This document shows, in pieces, positions 47,998 to 60,924 of a stretch of 64,000 bases of DNA (the first letter of the stretch is position 1; each line of letters opens with the position of its first letter). The position numbers and the translations under genes are program-made. The notes below the pieces were generated by a model, which saw nothing but the letters and a program-made list of their open reading frames with translations, did no database searches and was not told where the DNA came from. The stretch is from Chondrilla cf. caribensis (taxonomy: Eukaryota > Porifera > Demospongiae > Chondrillida > Chondrillidae): the NCBI GenBank assembly GCA_964020155.1, contig OZ026564.1:4860878-4924877 (forward strand). The letters are read 5' to 3'.

Positions 47998-48235
47998 TAG
48001 TTCTGTGTAGCACTGCAAACACACACATCAAAATAGAACTATTGCCAGTACCTGTTTTACAATAATCTATTATCACAATGTCAACACAATAAGTTATATT
48101 ATGTATACCAAATCTAGCACACCGCATTATGCTACGATGGGTCAGGTATTTAGGTACGTATCTCGTCGACCGGCACACGCCATTTTGTATTTCCCACCGG
48201 TGACATAGGTGTCAGTGACCCCCCTTTCCCTCTGA
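47998..48235. other. Unassigned subtelomeric sequence
   Basis: No credible ORF, RNA or repeat is visible in this ~240 bp stretch. Confidence 0.4.
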
Positions 48236-48239
48236 CACC

Positions 48240-48602
48240 AGCATGGCCGTCTTCTCAGGAAGTTTGAGGAATTCGAATGCACAGACACACTCCTTGACCT
48301 AGTACAGTCATTCTGATAACAAAAAAGATGCATTTTGATGTCGACCAAAATTTCCCCCAGTGCCACATATAATAATAATACATAATAATCTATAATAGAA
48401 TGTATATACTTTGTATGTACATTCATATATGCGTGTAATACGCCTTGTGGTGATCACCTAAGCAATTTGAGATTTCTTTTCTGTTCACCAAGGGCTACCC
48501 AGTGTCCATGCCAAACTCACCAGCACAATTTCGGAAACATTCTGATTGTCCTGAGTGCGTTATAAGCCTCGTGGTGACAAGCCAAAAAATGTCATTTGTC
48601 GA
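48240..48602. repeat. Divergent ~350-bp satellite copy, interrupted
   Basis: One satellite copy with GGTGATCACC, the GGGCTACCCAGTGTCC block and the left hairpin arm GTGGTGACAAGCC. It stops at ATGTCATTTGTC, where the 188-bp array begins. Confidence 0.88.
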
Positions 48603-50068
48603 CTAAGCACCTTTTTGCATAGCTCGTGAGAGAGGGGGCATGTCAACTTGATATTTTAAACAGACCTAGCTAGGGACGTGAACTAACGTCTGAAATAATT
48701 CCCATCTCAATAGGTGACCCGTAACTCCAGTTACATTGGAAGGTGCTTAATATTTTTTTTCAATGTATGGGAGAGTATAGGGAGAAAACGCTAAGCACCT
48801 TTTTTCATAGCTCATTAGAGAGGGGGCGTGTCAACTTGATATTTTAGACAGACCTAGCTAGGGACGTGAACTAACTTCTGAAACAATTCCCATCTCAATA
48901 GGTGACCCGTAACTCCAGTTACATTGGAAGGTGCTTAATATTTTTTCAATGTATGGGAGAGTATAGGAGATAAAACGCTAAGCACCTTTTTGCATAGCTC
49001 ATGGGGGAGGGGGTGTGTCAACTTGATATTTTAGACAGACCTAGCTAGGGACGTGAACTAATTTTTGAAACAATTCCCATCTCAATAGATGACCCGTAAC
49101 TCCAGTTACATTGGAAGGTGCTCAATATTGTTTTTCAATGTATGGGAGAGTATAGGAGATAAAACGCTAAGCACCTTTTTGCATAGCTCATGGGAGAAGG
49201 AGCATGTCAATGTGATATTTAGACAGACCTAGCTAGGGACGTGAACTAACTTCTGAAATAATTCCCATCTCAATAGGTGACAAGCTCATGGGGGAGGGGG
49301 CGTGAGTATAGAAGAGAAAACGCTAAGCACCTTTTTGCATAGCTCGTGAGAGAGGGGGCATGTCAACTTGATATTTTAGACAGACCTAGCTAGGGACGTG
49401 AACTAACTTCTGAAACAATTCCCATCTCAATAGGTGCCCCGTAACTCCAGCTACATTGGAAGGTGCTTAATATTTTTTCAATGTATGGGAGAGTATAGGA
49501 GATAAAATGCTAAGCACCTTTTTGCATAGCTCATGGGGGAGGGGGTGTGTCAACTTGATAATTTAGACAGACCTAGCTAGGGATGTGAACTAACTTCTGA
49601 AATAATTCCCATCTCAATAGGTGACCCGTAACTCCAGTTACATTGGAAGGTGCTTAATATTTTTTTTCAATGTATGGGAGAGTATAGGAGATAAAACGCT
49701 AAGCACCTTTTTTCATAGCTCATTAGAGAGGGGGCGTGTCAACTTGATATTTTAGACAGACCTAGCTAGGGACGTGAACTAACTTCTGAAACAATTCCCA
49801 TCTCAATAGGTGACCCGTAACTCCAGTTACATTGGAAGGTGCTTAATATTTTTTCAATGTATGGGAGAGTATAGGAGATAAAACGCTAAGCACCTTTTTG
49901 CATAGCTCATGGGGGAGGGGGCGTGTCAATTTGATATTTTAGACAGACCTAGCAGGGGACGTGAGCTAACTTTTGAAACAATTCCCATCTCAATAGGTGA
50001 CCCTTAACTTCAGTTACATTGGAAGGTGCTTAATATTTTTTCAATTTTTTCAATGTATGGGAGAGTAT
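48603..50068. repeat. Tandem array of a 188-bp unit with inverted ends
   Basis: Eight copies begin at 48603, 48791, 48978, 49167, 49323, 49510, 49699 and 49886 (periods 187-189; the fourth is shortened to 156). Each unit begins CTAAGCACCTTTTT and, about 150 bp on, ends GGAAGGTGCTTAATATT, so TAAGCACCTT and AAGGTGCTTA are perfect 10-bp inverted arms. Between units lies a ~30-bp spacer, TCAATGTATGGGAGAGTATA. Confidence 0.93.
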
Positions 50069-50075
50069 CGAGTAA

Positions 50076-53000
50076 CAATTTCTTGTCTGGTCACCAAGGG
50101 CTACCCAGTGTCCATGCCAAACTCATGAATCAACACAATTCCGTACGCATTCTGATTGTCCTGAGTGCATTATAAACCTCGTGGTGACAAGCCAAAAAAT
50201 GTCAATTTTTTGAGTTGTCACCACGGCCTCTCCTGTGTGCACGTGATGCATCATAGCTCAAATCCAAATGCACAGACACACTCCTGGACCTAGTAGCTAC
50301 CTTCTGATAGCAAAAAGTTGCATTTTGATGTGGACCAAAATTTCCCCCTATTGCCAATGTACATACTTTGTATGTAGATTCATATATAAGTGTATTACGC
50401 CTTTTGGTGATCACCTAAGCAATTTGAGATTTCTTTTCTGGTCACCAAGGGCTACCTAGTGTCCATGCCTAACTCACCAACACAATTTCGTAAGCATTCT
50501 GATATTGTCCTGAGTGCGCTATAAGCCTCGTGGTGACAAGCCCAAAAAATGTCAATTTTTGGTCTTGTCACCACGGCCTATCCTGTGTGCACGTGATGCA
50601 TCATAGCTCAAATCCAAATGCACAGACACACTCCTGGACCTGGTAGCTACCTTCTGATAGCAAAAAGTTGCATTTTGATGTCGACCAAAATTTCCCCCTA
50701 TTGCCAATGTACATACTTTGTATGTAGATTCATATAATATAAGTGTATTCCGCCTTGGGTGATCACCTAAGCAATTTGAGATTTCTTTTCTGGTCACCAA
50801 GGGCTACCTAGTGTCCATGCCTAACTCACCAACACAATTTCGTAAGCATTCATATTGTCCTGAGTACGCTATAAGCCTCGTGGTGACAAGCCCAAAAAAT
50901 GTCAATTTTTGGTCTTGTCACCACGGCCTCTCCTGTGTGCACGTGATGCATCATAGCTGAAATCCAAATGCACAGACACACTCCTGGACCTGGTAGCTAC
51001 CTTCTGATAGCAAAAAGTTGCATTTTGATGTCGACCAAAATTTCCCCCTATTGCCAATGTATATACTTTGTATGTAGATTCATATATGCGTGTATTACGC
51101 CTTGGGTGATCACCTAAGCAATTTGAGATTTCTTTACTGGTCACCAAGGGCTACCTAGTGTCCATGCCTAACTCACCAACACAATTTCGCAAGCATTCTG
51201 ATTGTCCTGAGTGCGCTATAAGCCTCGTGGTGACAAGCCCAAAAAATGTCAATTTTTGGTCTTGTCACCACGGCCTCTCCTGTGTGCACGTGATGCATCA
51301 TAGCTCAAATCCAAATGCACAGACACACTCCTGGACCTGGTAGCTACCTTCTGATAGCAAAAAGTTGCATTTTGATGTCGACCAAAATTTCCCCCTATTG
51401 CCAATGTATATACTTTGTATGTACATTCATATATGCGTGTATTACGCCTTGGGTGATCACCTAAGCAATTTGAGATTTCTTTACTGGTCACCAAGGGCTA
51501 CCTAGTGTCCATGCCTAACTCACCAACACAATTTCGCAAGCATTCTGATTGTCCTGAGTGTGCTATAAGCCTCGTGGTGACAAGCCCAAAAAATGTCAAT
51601 TTTTGGTCTTGTCACCACGGCCTCTCCTGTGTGCACGTGATGCATCATAGCTGAAATCCAAATGCACAGACACACTCCTGGACCTGGTAGCTACCTTCTG
51701 ATAGCAAAAAGTTGCATTTTGATGTCGACCAAAATTTCCCCCTATTGCCAATGTACATACTTTGTATGTAGATTCATATATAAGTGTATTACGCCTTGTG
51801 GTGATCACCTAAGCAATTTGAGATTTCTTTTCTGGTCACCAAGGGCTACCTAGTGTCCATGCCAAACTCACCAACACAATTTCGCAAGCATTCTGATTGT
51901 CCTGAGTGCGCTATAACCCTCGTGGTGACAAGCCCAAAAAATGTCAATTTTTGGTCTTGTCACCACGGCCTCTCCTGTGTGCACGTGATGCATCATAGCT
52001 GAAATCCAAATGCACAGACACACTCCTGGACCTGGTAGCTACCTTCTGATAGCAAAAAGTTGCATTTTGATGTCGACCAAAATTTCCCCCCAGTGCCACA
52101 TATAATAGAATGTATATACTTTGTATGTACATTCATATATGCGTGTAATACGCCTTGTGGTGATCACCTAAGCAATTTGAGATTTCTTTGCTGGTCACCA
52201 AGGGCTACCTAGTGTCCATGCCTAACTCACCAACACAATTTCGCAAGCATTCTGATTGTCCTGAGTGCGCTATAAGCCTCGTGGTGACAAGCCCAAAAAA
52301 TGTCAATTTTTGGTCTTGTCACCACGGCCTCTCCTGTGTGCACGTGATGCATCATAGCTGAAATCCAAATGCACAGACACACTCCTGGACCTGGTAGCTA
52401 CCTTCTGATAGCAAAAAGGATGCATTTTGATGTCAACCAAAATTTCCCTTCAGTGCCACATATAATAGAATGTATATACTTTGTATGTACATTCATATAT
52501 GCGTGTAATACGCCTTGTGGTGATCACCTAAGCAATTTGAGATTTCTTTTCTGGTCACCAAGGGCTACCTAGTGTCCATGCCTAACTCACCAACACAATT
52601 TCGCAAGCATTCTGATTGTCCTGAGTGCGCTATAAGCCTCGTGGTGACAAGCCCAAAAAATGTCAATTTTTGGTCTTGTCACCACGGCCTCTCCTGTGTG
52701 CACGTGATGCATCATAGCTGAAATCCAAATGCACAGACACACTCCTGGACCTAGTAGCTACCTTCTGATAGCAAAAAGGATGCATTTTGATGTCGACCAA
52801 AATTTCCCTTCAGTGCCACATATAATAGAATGTATATACTTTGTATGTACATTCATATATGCGTGTAATACGCCTTGTGGTGATCACCTAAGCAATTTGA
52901 GATTTCTTTTCTGGTCACCAAGGGCTACCTAGTGTCCATGCCTAACTCACCAACACAATTTCGCAAGCATTCTGATTGTCCTGAGTGCACTATAAGCCTC

Positions 53001-56000
53001 GTGGTGACAAGCCAAAAAATGTCAATTTTTGGTCTTGTCACCACGGCCTCTCCTGTGTGCACGTGATGCATCATAGCTGAAATCCAAATGCACAGACACA
53101 CTCCTGGACCTGGTAGCTACCTTCTGATAGCAAAAAGGATGCATTTTGATGTCGACCAAAATTTCCCCCTATTGCCAATGTACATACTTTGTATTTAGAT
53201 TCATATATAAGTGTATTCCGCCTTGGGTGATCACCTAAGTAATTTGAGATTTCTTTTCTGGTCACCAAGGGCTACCTAGTGTCCATGCCTAACTCACCAA
53301 CACAATTTCGCAAGCATTCTGATTGTCCTGAGTGCGCTATAAGCCTCGTGGTGACAAGCCCAAAAAATGTCAATTTTTGGTCTTGTCACCACGGCCTCTC
53401 CTGTGTGCACGTGATGCATCATAGCTGAAATCCAAATGCACAGACACACTCCTGGACCTGGTAGCTACCTTCTGATAGCAAAAAGTTGCATTTTGATGTC
53501 GACCAAAATTTCCCCCTATTGCCAATGTACATACTTTGTATGTAGATTCATATATAAGTGTATTACGCCTTGTGGTGATCACCTAAGCAATTTGAGATTT
53601 CTTTTCTGGTCACCAAGGGCTACCTAGTGTCCATGCCTAACTCACCAACACAATTTCGCAAGCATTCTGATTGTCCTGAGTGCGCTATAAGCCTCGTGGT
53701 GACAAGCCCAAAAAATGTCAATTTTTGGTCTTGTCACCACGGCCTCTCCTGTGTGCACGTGATGCATCATAGCTGAAATCCAAATGCACAGACACACTCC
53801 TGGACCTAGTAGCTACCTTCTGATAGCAAAAAGGATGCATTTTGATGTCGACCAAAATTTCCCCCTATTGCCAATGTATATACTTTGTATTTAGATTCAT
53901 ATATAAGTGTATTACGCCTTGGGTGATCACCTAAGCAATTTGAGATTTCTTTGCTGGTCACCAAGGGCTACCTAGTGTCCATGCCTAACTCACCAACACA
54001 ATTTCGCAAGCATTCTGATTGTCCTGAGTGCGCTATAAGCCTCGTGGTGACAAGCCCAAAAAATGTCAATTTTTGGTCTTGTCACCACGGCCTCTCCTGT
54101 GTGCACGTGATGCATCATAGCTGAAATCCAAATGCACAGACACACTCCTGGACCTAGTAGCTACCTTCTGATAGCAAAAAGTTGCATTTTGATGTCGACC
54201 AAAATTTCCCCCTATTGCCAATGTACATACTTTGTATGTAGATTCATATATAAGTGTATTACGCCTTGGGTGATCACCTAAGCAATTTGAGATTTCTTTG
54301 CTGGTCACCAAGGGCTACCTAGTGTCCATGCCTAACTCACCAACACAATTTCGCAAGCATTCTGATTGTCCTGAGTGCGCTATAAGCCTCGTGGTGACAA
54401 GCCCAAAAAATGTCAATTTTTGGTCTTGTCACCACGGCCTCTCCTGTGTGCACGTGATGCATCATAGCTGAAATCCAAATGCACAGACACACTCCTGGAC
54501 CTGGTAGCTACCTTCTGATAGCAAAAAGGATGCATTTTGATGTCGACCAAAATTTCCCCCCAGTGCCACATATAATAGAATGTATATACTTTGTATGTAC
54601 ATTCATATATGCGTGTAATACGCCTTGTGGTGATCACCTAAGCAATTTGAGATTTCTTTTCTGGTCACCAAGGGCTACCTAGTGTCCATGCCTAACTCAC
54701 CAACACAATTTTGCAAGCATTCTGATTGTCCTGAGTGCGCTATAAGCCTCGTGGTGACAAGCCCAAAAAATGTCAATTTTTGGTCTTGTCACCACGGCCT
54801 CTCCTGTGTGCACGTGATGCATCATAGCTCAAATCCAAATGCACAGACACACTCCTGGACCTAGTAGCTACCTTCTGATAGCAAAAAGGATGCATTTTGA
54901 TGTCGACCAAAATTTCCCCCCCAGTGCCACATATAATAGAATGTATATACTTTGTATGTACATTCATATATGCGTGTAATACGCCTTGTGGTGATCACCT
55001 AAGCAATTTGAGATTTCTTTGCTGGTCACCAAGGGCTACCTAGTGTCCATGCCTAACTCACCAACACAATTTCGCAAGCATTCTGATTGTCCTGAGTGCG
55101 CTATAAGCCTCGTGGTGACAAGCCCAAAAAATGTCAGTTTTTGGTCTTGTCACCACGGCCTCTCCTGTGTGCACGTGATGCATCATAGCTCAAATCCAAA
55201 TGCACAGACACACTCCTGGACCTGGTAGCTACCTTCTGATAGCAAAAAGGATCATTTTGATGTCGACCAAAATTTCCCCCTATTGCCAATGTACATACTT
55301 TGTATGTAGATTCATATATGCGTGTAATACACCTTGGGTGATCACCTAAGCAATTTGAGATTTCTTTGCTGGTCACCAAGGGCTACCTAGTGTCCATGCC
55401 TAACTCACCAACACAATTTCGCAAGCATTCTGATTGTCCTGAGTGCGCTATAAGCCTCGTGGTGACAAGCCCAAAAAATGTCAATTTTTGGTCTTGTCAC
55501 CACGGCCTCTCCTGTGTGCACGTGATGCATCATAGCTGAAATCCAAATGCACAGACACACTCCTGGACCTAGTAGCTACCTTCTGATAGCAAAAAGGATG
55601 CATTTTGATGTCGACCAAAATTTCCCTTCAGTGCCACATATAATAGAATGTATATACTTTGTATGTACATTCATATATGCGTGTAATACGCCTTGTGGTG
55701 ATCACCTAAGCAATTTGAGATTTCTTTTCTGGTCACCAAGGGCTACCTAGTGTCCATGCCAAACTCACCAACACAATTTCGCAAGCATTCTGATTGTCCT
55801 GAGTGCGCTATAACCCTCGTGGTGACAAGCCCAAAAAATGTCAATTTTTGGTCTTGTCACCACGGCCTCTCCTGTGTGCACGTGATGCATCATAGCTGAA
55901 ATCCAAATGCACAGACACACTCCTGGACCTGGTAGCTACCTTCTGATAGCAAAAAGGATGCATTTTGATGTCGACCAAAATTTCCCCCTATTGCCAATGT

Positions 56001-59000
56001 ATATACTTTGTATTTAGATTCATATATAAGTGTATTACGCCTTGGGTGATCACCTAAGCAATTTGAGATTTCTTTTCTGGTCACCAAGGGCTACCTAGTG
56101 TCCATGCCTAACTCACCAACACAATTTCGCAAGCATTCTGATTGTCCTGAGTGCGCTATAAGCCTCGTGGTGACAAGCCCAAAAAATGTCAATTTTTGGT
56201 CTTGTCACCACGGCCTCTCCTGTGTGCACGTGATGCATCATAGCTGAAATCCAAATGCACAGACACACTCCTGGACCTGGTAGCTACCTTCTGATAGCAA
56301 AAAGTTGCATTTTGATGTCGACCAAAATTTCCCCCTATTGCCAATGTACATACTTTGTATGTAGATTCATATATAAGTGTATTACGCCTTGGGTGATCAC
56401 CTAAGCAATTTGAGATTTCTTTGCTGGTCACCAAGGGCTACCTAGTGTCCATGCCTAACTCACCAACACAATTTCGCAAGCATTCTGATTGTCCTGAGTG
56501 CGCTATAAGCCTCGTGGTGACAAGCCCAAAAAATGTCAATTTTTGGTCTTGTCACCACGGCCTCTCCTGTGTGCACGTGATGCATCATAGCTGAAATCCA
56601 AATGCACAGACACACTCCTGGACCTGGTAGCTACCTTCTGATAGCAAAAAGTTGCATTTTGATGTCGACCAAAATTTCCCCCTATTGCCAATGTACATAC
56701 TTTGTATGTAGATTCATATATAAGTGTATTACGCCTTGGGTGATCACCTAAGCAATTTGAGATTTCTTTGCTGGTCACCAAGGGCTACCTAGTGTCCATG
56801 CCTAACTCACCAACACAATTTCGCAAGCATTCTGATTGTCCTGAGTGCGCTATAAGCCTCGTGGTGACAAGCCCAAAAAATGTCAATTTTTGGTCTTGTC
56901 ACCACGGCCTCTCCTGTGTGCACGTGATGCATCATAGCTGAAATCCAAATGCACAGACACACTCCTGGACCTGGTAGCTACCTTCTGATAGCAAAAAGGA
57001 TGCATTTTGATGTCGACCAAAATTTCCCCCCAGTGCCACATATAATAGAATGTATATACTTTGTATGTACATTCATATATGCGTGTAATACGCCTTGTGG
57101 TGATCACCTAAGCAATTTGAGATTTCTTTGCTGGTCACCAAGGGCTACCTAGTGTCCATGCCTAACTCACCAACACAATTTCGCAAGCATTCTGATTGTC
57201 CTGAGTGCGCTATAAGCCTCGTGGTGACAAGCCCAAAAAATGTCAATTTTTGGTCTTGTCACCACGGCCTCTCCTGTGTGCACGTGATGCATCATAGCTG
57301 AAATCCAAATGCACAGACACACTCCTGGACCTAGTAGCTACCTTCTGATAGCAAAAAGGATGCATTTTGATGTCGACCAAAATTTCCCCCCCCAGTGCCA
57401 CATATAATAGAATGTATATACTTTGTATGTACAATCATATATGCGTGTAATACGCCTTGTGGTGATCACCTAAGCAATTTAAGATTACTTTTCTGGTCAC
57501 CAAGGGCTACCTAGTGTCCATGCCTAACTCACCAACACAATTTCGCAAGCATTCTGATTGTCCTGAGTGCGCTATAAGCCTCGTGGTGACAAGCCCAAAA
57601 AATGTCAATTTTTGGTCTTGTCACCACGGCCTCTCCTGTGTGCACGTGATGCATCATAGCTGAAATCCAAATGCACAGACACACTCCTGGACCTAGTAGC
57701 TACCTTCTGATAGCAAAAAGGATGCATTTTGATGTCGACCAAAATTTCCCCCTATTGCCAATGTACATACTTTGTATGTAGATTCATATATAAGTGTATT
57801 ACGCCTTGGGTGATCACCTAAGCAATTTGAGATTTCTTTGCTGGTCACCAAGGGCTACCTAGTGTCCATGCCTAACTCACCAACACCATTTTGCAAGCAT
57901 TCTGATTGTCCTGAGTGCGCTATAAGCCTCGTGGTGACAAGCCCAAAAAATGTCAATTTTTGGTCTTGTCACCACGGCCTCTCCTGTGTGCACGTGATGC
58001 ATCATAGCTGAAATCCAAATGCACAGACACACTCCTGGACCTGGTAGCTACCTTCTGATAGCAAAAAGGATGCATTTTGATGTCGACCAAAATTTCCCCC
58101 TATTGCCAATGTACATACTTTGTATGTAGATTCATATATAAGTGTATTACGCCTTGGGTGATCACCTAAGCAATTTGAGATTTCTTTGCTGGTCACCAAG
58201 GGCTACCTAGTGTCCATGCCTAACTCACCAACACAATTTCGCAAGCATTCTGATTGTCCTGAGTGCGCTATAAGCCTCGTGGTGACAAGCCCAAAAAATG
58301 TCAATTTTTGGTCTTGTCACCACGGCCTCTCCTGTGTGCACGTGATGCATCATAGCTGAAATCCAAATGCACAGACACACTCCTGGACCTGGTAGCTACC
58401 TTCTGATAGCAAAAAGGATGCATTTTGATGTCGACCAAAATTTCCCCCCAGTGCCACATATAATAGAATGTATATACTTTGTATGTGCAATCATATATGC
58501 GTGTAATACGCCTTGTGGTGATCACCTAAGCAATTTGAGATTTCTTTGCTGGTCACCAAGGGCTACCTAGTGTCCATGCCTAACTCACCAACACAATTTC
58601 GCAAGCATTCTGATTGTCCTGAGTGCGCTATAAGCCTCGTGGTGACAAGCCCAAAAAATGTCAATTTTTGGTCTTGTCACCACGGCCTCTCCTGTGTGCA
58701 CGTGATGCATCATAGCTGAAATCCAAATGCACAGACACACTCCTGGACCTGGTAGCTACCTTCTGATAGCAAAAAGTTGCATTTTGATGTCGACCAAAAT
58801 TTCCCCCTATTGCCAATGTACATACTTTGTATGTAGATTCATATATGCGTGTAATACACCTTGGGTGATCACCTAAACAATTTGAGATTTCTTTTCTGGT
58901 CACCAAGGGCTACCTAGTGTCCATGCCTAACTCACCAACACAATTTCGCAAGCATTCTGATTGTCCTGAGTGCGCTATAAGCCTCGTGGTGACAAGCCCA

Positions 59001-59735
59001 AAAAATGTCAATTTTTGGTCTTGTCACCACGGCCTCTCCTGTGTGCACGTGATGCATCATAGCTGAAATCCAAATGCACAGACACACTCCTGGACCTGGT
59101 AGCTACCTTCTGATAGCAAAAAGGATGCATTTTGATGTCGACCAAAATTTCCCCCCAGTGCCACATATAATAGAATGTATATACTTTGTATGTACATTCA
59201 TATATGCGTGTAATACGCCTTGTGGTGATCACCTAAGCAATTTGAGATTTCTTTGCTGGTCACCAAGGGCTACCTAGTGTCCATGCCTAACTCACTAACA
59301 CAATTTCGCAAGCATTCTGATTGTCCTGAGTGCGCTATAAGCCTCGTGGTGACAAGCCCAAAAAATGTCAATTTTTGGTCTTGTCACCACGGCCTCTCCT
59401 GTGTGCACGTGATGCATCATAGCTGAAATCCAAATGCACAGACACACTCCTGGACCTGGTAGCTACCTTCTGATAGCAAAAAGGATGCATTTTGATGTCG
59501 ACCAAAATTTCCCTTCAGTGCCACATATAATAGAATGTATATACTTTGTATGTACATTCATATATGCGTGTAATACGCCTTGTGGTGATCACCTAAGCAA
59601 TTTGAGATTTCTTTTCTGGTCACCAAGGGCTACCTAGTGTCCATGCCTAACTCACCAACACAATTTCGCAAGCATTCTGATTGTCCTGAGTGCGCTATAA
59701 TCCTCGTGGTGACAAGCCAAAAGATGTCAATTGTT
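50076..59735. repeat. Satellite array, 347/360-bp unit, ~28 copies
   Basis: Head-to-tail units; the word GTCACCACGGCCT recurs at 50217, 50567, 50917, 51264, 51611, 51959, 52318, 52678, 53037, 53385 and on to about 59743. Two length forms alternate irregularly: a ~347-bp form with CCCTATTGCCAATGTA and a ~360-bp form with CAGTGCCACATATAATAG. A second variable site is AAAGTTGCA or AAAGGATGCA. Each unit has a hairpin CGTGGTGACAAG...CTTGTCACCACG and the palindrome GGTGATCACC. Open frames of 60-81 codons repeat with the unit and are not taken as genes. Confidence 0.96.
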
Positions 59736-59917
59736 TAAGTTGTCACCACGGCCTCTCCTGTGTGCACGTGATGCATCATAGTTCTAATCCAAATGCATAG
59801 TATCACTCCGGGACCTAGTACGGTCTTTCTGAGCAAAAAAGATGCATTTTGATGTCGGCCAAAAATTCTCTTCAGTGACCTTGTGCCAGATTTAAAAATG
59901 TGTATACTTTTGTATTC
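59736..59917. repeat. Degenerate terminal satellite copy
   Basis: The last unit has many substitutions (GTTCTAATCC, ATAGTATCACTCCGGGACC) and fades into the MITE at 59918, in keeping with edge copies of a tandem array escaping homogenisation. Confidence 0.8.
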
Positions 59918-60468
59918 ATATATATGTGACATGCGCAGCGAAAATGTGTCCCAACGGTCCGTGTCAACTTTGTGGGAAATGCAGAATAAACAATTTGTGA
60001 AAATTTTGACGCTATATTTTTTATTAGGCAATTCAATTAAGTATCGTTCGATGAACATCCTCTGCGAATATGAATGTTAAATTCAATTCGGTTAGTTAGA
60101 TATACCCACTTAAAACTTTGGACGCGTTAAGCCGCCATTTTTATTTCTCGGATACGGAGTTGACGTCATCGACTATCGGCTATGTTCATGTTCGGAACAG
60201 CTGTTCGGTAACCAGTTGAAACTGATAATATTGCGTAACCGGAATAATATACGGAAAATACGTGAGAATACTTAACAGCTCCTCTCACAAAATGGCTAAT
60301 TCCGATCTGTGATATAAAAAAGCTCCTGGCACAGCGCCTATCAAAGAAACGGAAGCGGAAACAGTCTAAAATGACTCTAATATGCCCGTATCTCAATATA
60401 GAAACAAAATGGCGATTTTCGAAAAAATCGATTAGGACACATTTTCGCTGCGCACGTCACATATATAT
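59918..60468. mobile_element. 551-bp MITE with 34-bp terminal inverted repeats
   Basis: The left end ATATATATGTGACATGCGCA followed by GCGAAAATGTGTCC (59918-59951) is the reverse complement of 60435-60468 with one mismatch. The inside has no transposase frame, so it would be non-autonomous. Flanks are TA-rich, so a TA target duplication is possible but cannot be separated from the background. Confidence 0.85.
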
Positions 60469-60920
60469 ATTTATCTATATGTGTAGTTAGGTGCAAATTT
60501 GAAGATTTCCTACAAGGTAGATTTAAATGCATTGGAAGGAATCTGTACTTTGGCTTAGATGCTTGATCCTTACATCCTCCGCACATGGGGGTTGGTCTGA
60601 AGGGTTGGTTTGAAGGGTTGGTTTGAAGGATTGAAATTGACCCTTAACTCAAACCCTTTTTCATAACACCCACATAAAATGCATCAAGATATTTGTAACC
60701 AGTCCATAACCTGCAGTTCTAGGTAAATTATGAGTGCTAAAAGTTTTGGAAAGATTGGATCAGTGTTGGAGCCAAAAAATGCTTATCAGTTTTTCCTTAT
60801 TTTAGAAACCACAAGTGAAATCAAAAAGATTATTTTAGATGTTCAACTGCTGGAATTCCTGCAAGGGGTATTGTGAATTGAGAATCGACAGCGGCTAGCC
60901 TTATCAGCATTATAGTGTTA
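60469..60920. other. Unassigned spacer
   Basis: About 450 bp with only a short repeat GGTTGGTTTGAAGG near 60590-60635. No gene seen. Confidence 0.5.
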
Positions 60921-60924
60921 AGTT

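Noticed and set aside
50200..59640. Repeated 63-81-codon ORFs in satellite units
   Set aside because: They recur only because the unit recurs. Some units break them by indels of 1-13 bp, and no start context or homology is seen.
60166..60396. Transposase fragment inside the 551-bp MITE
   Set aside because: The 76-codon frame has no catalytic motif or similarity that I can recognise.
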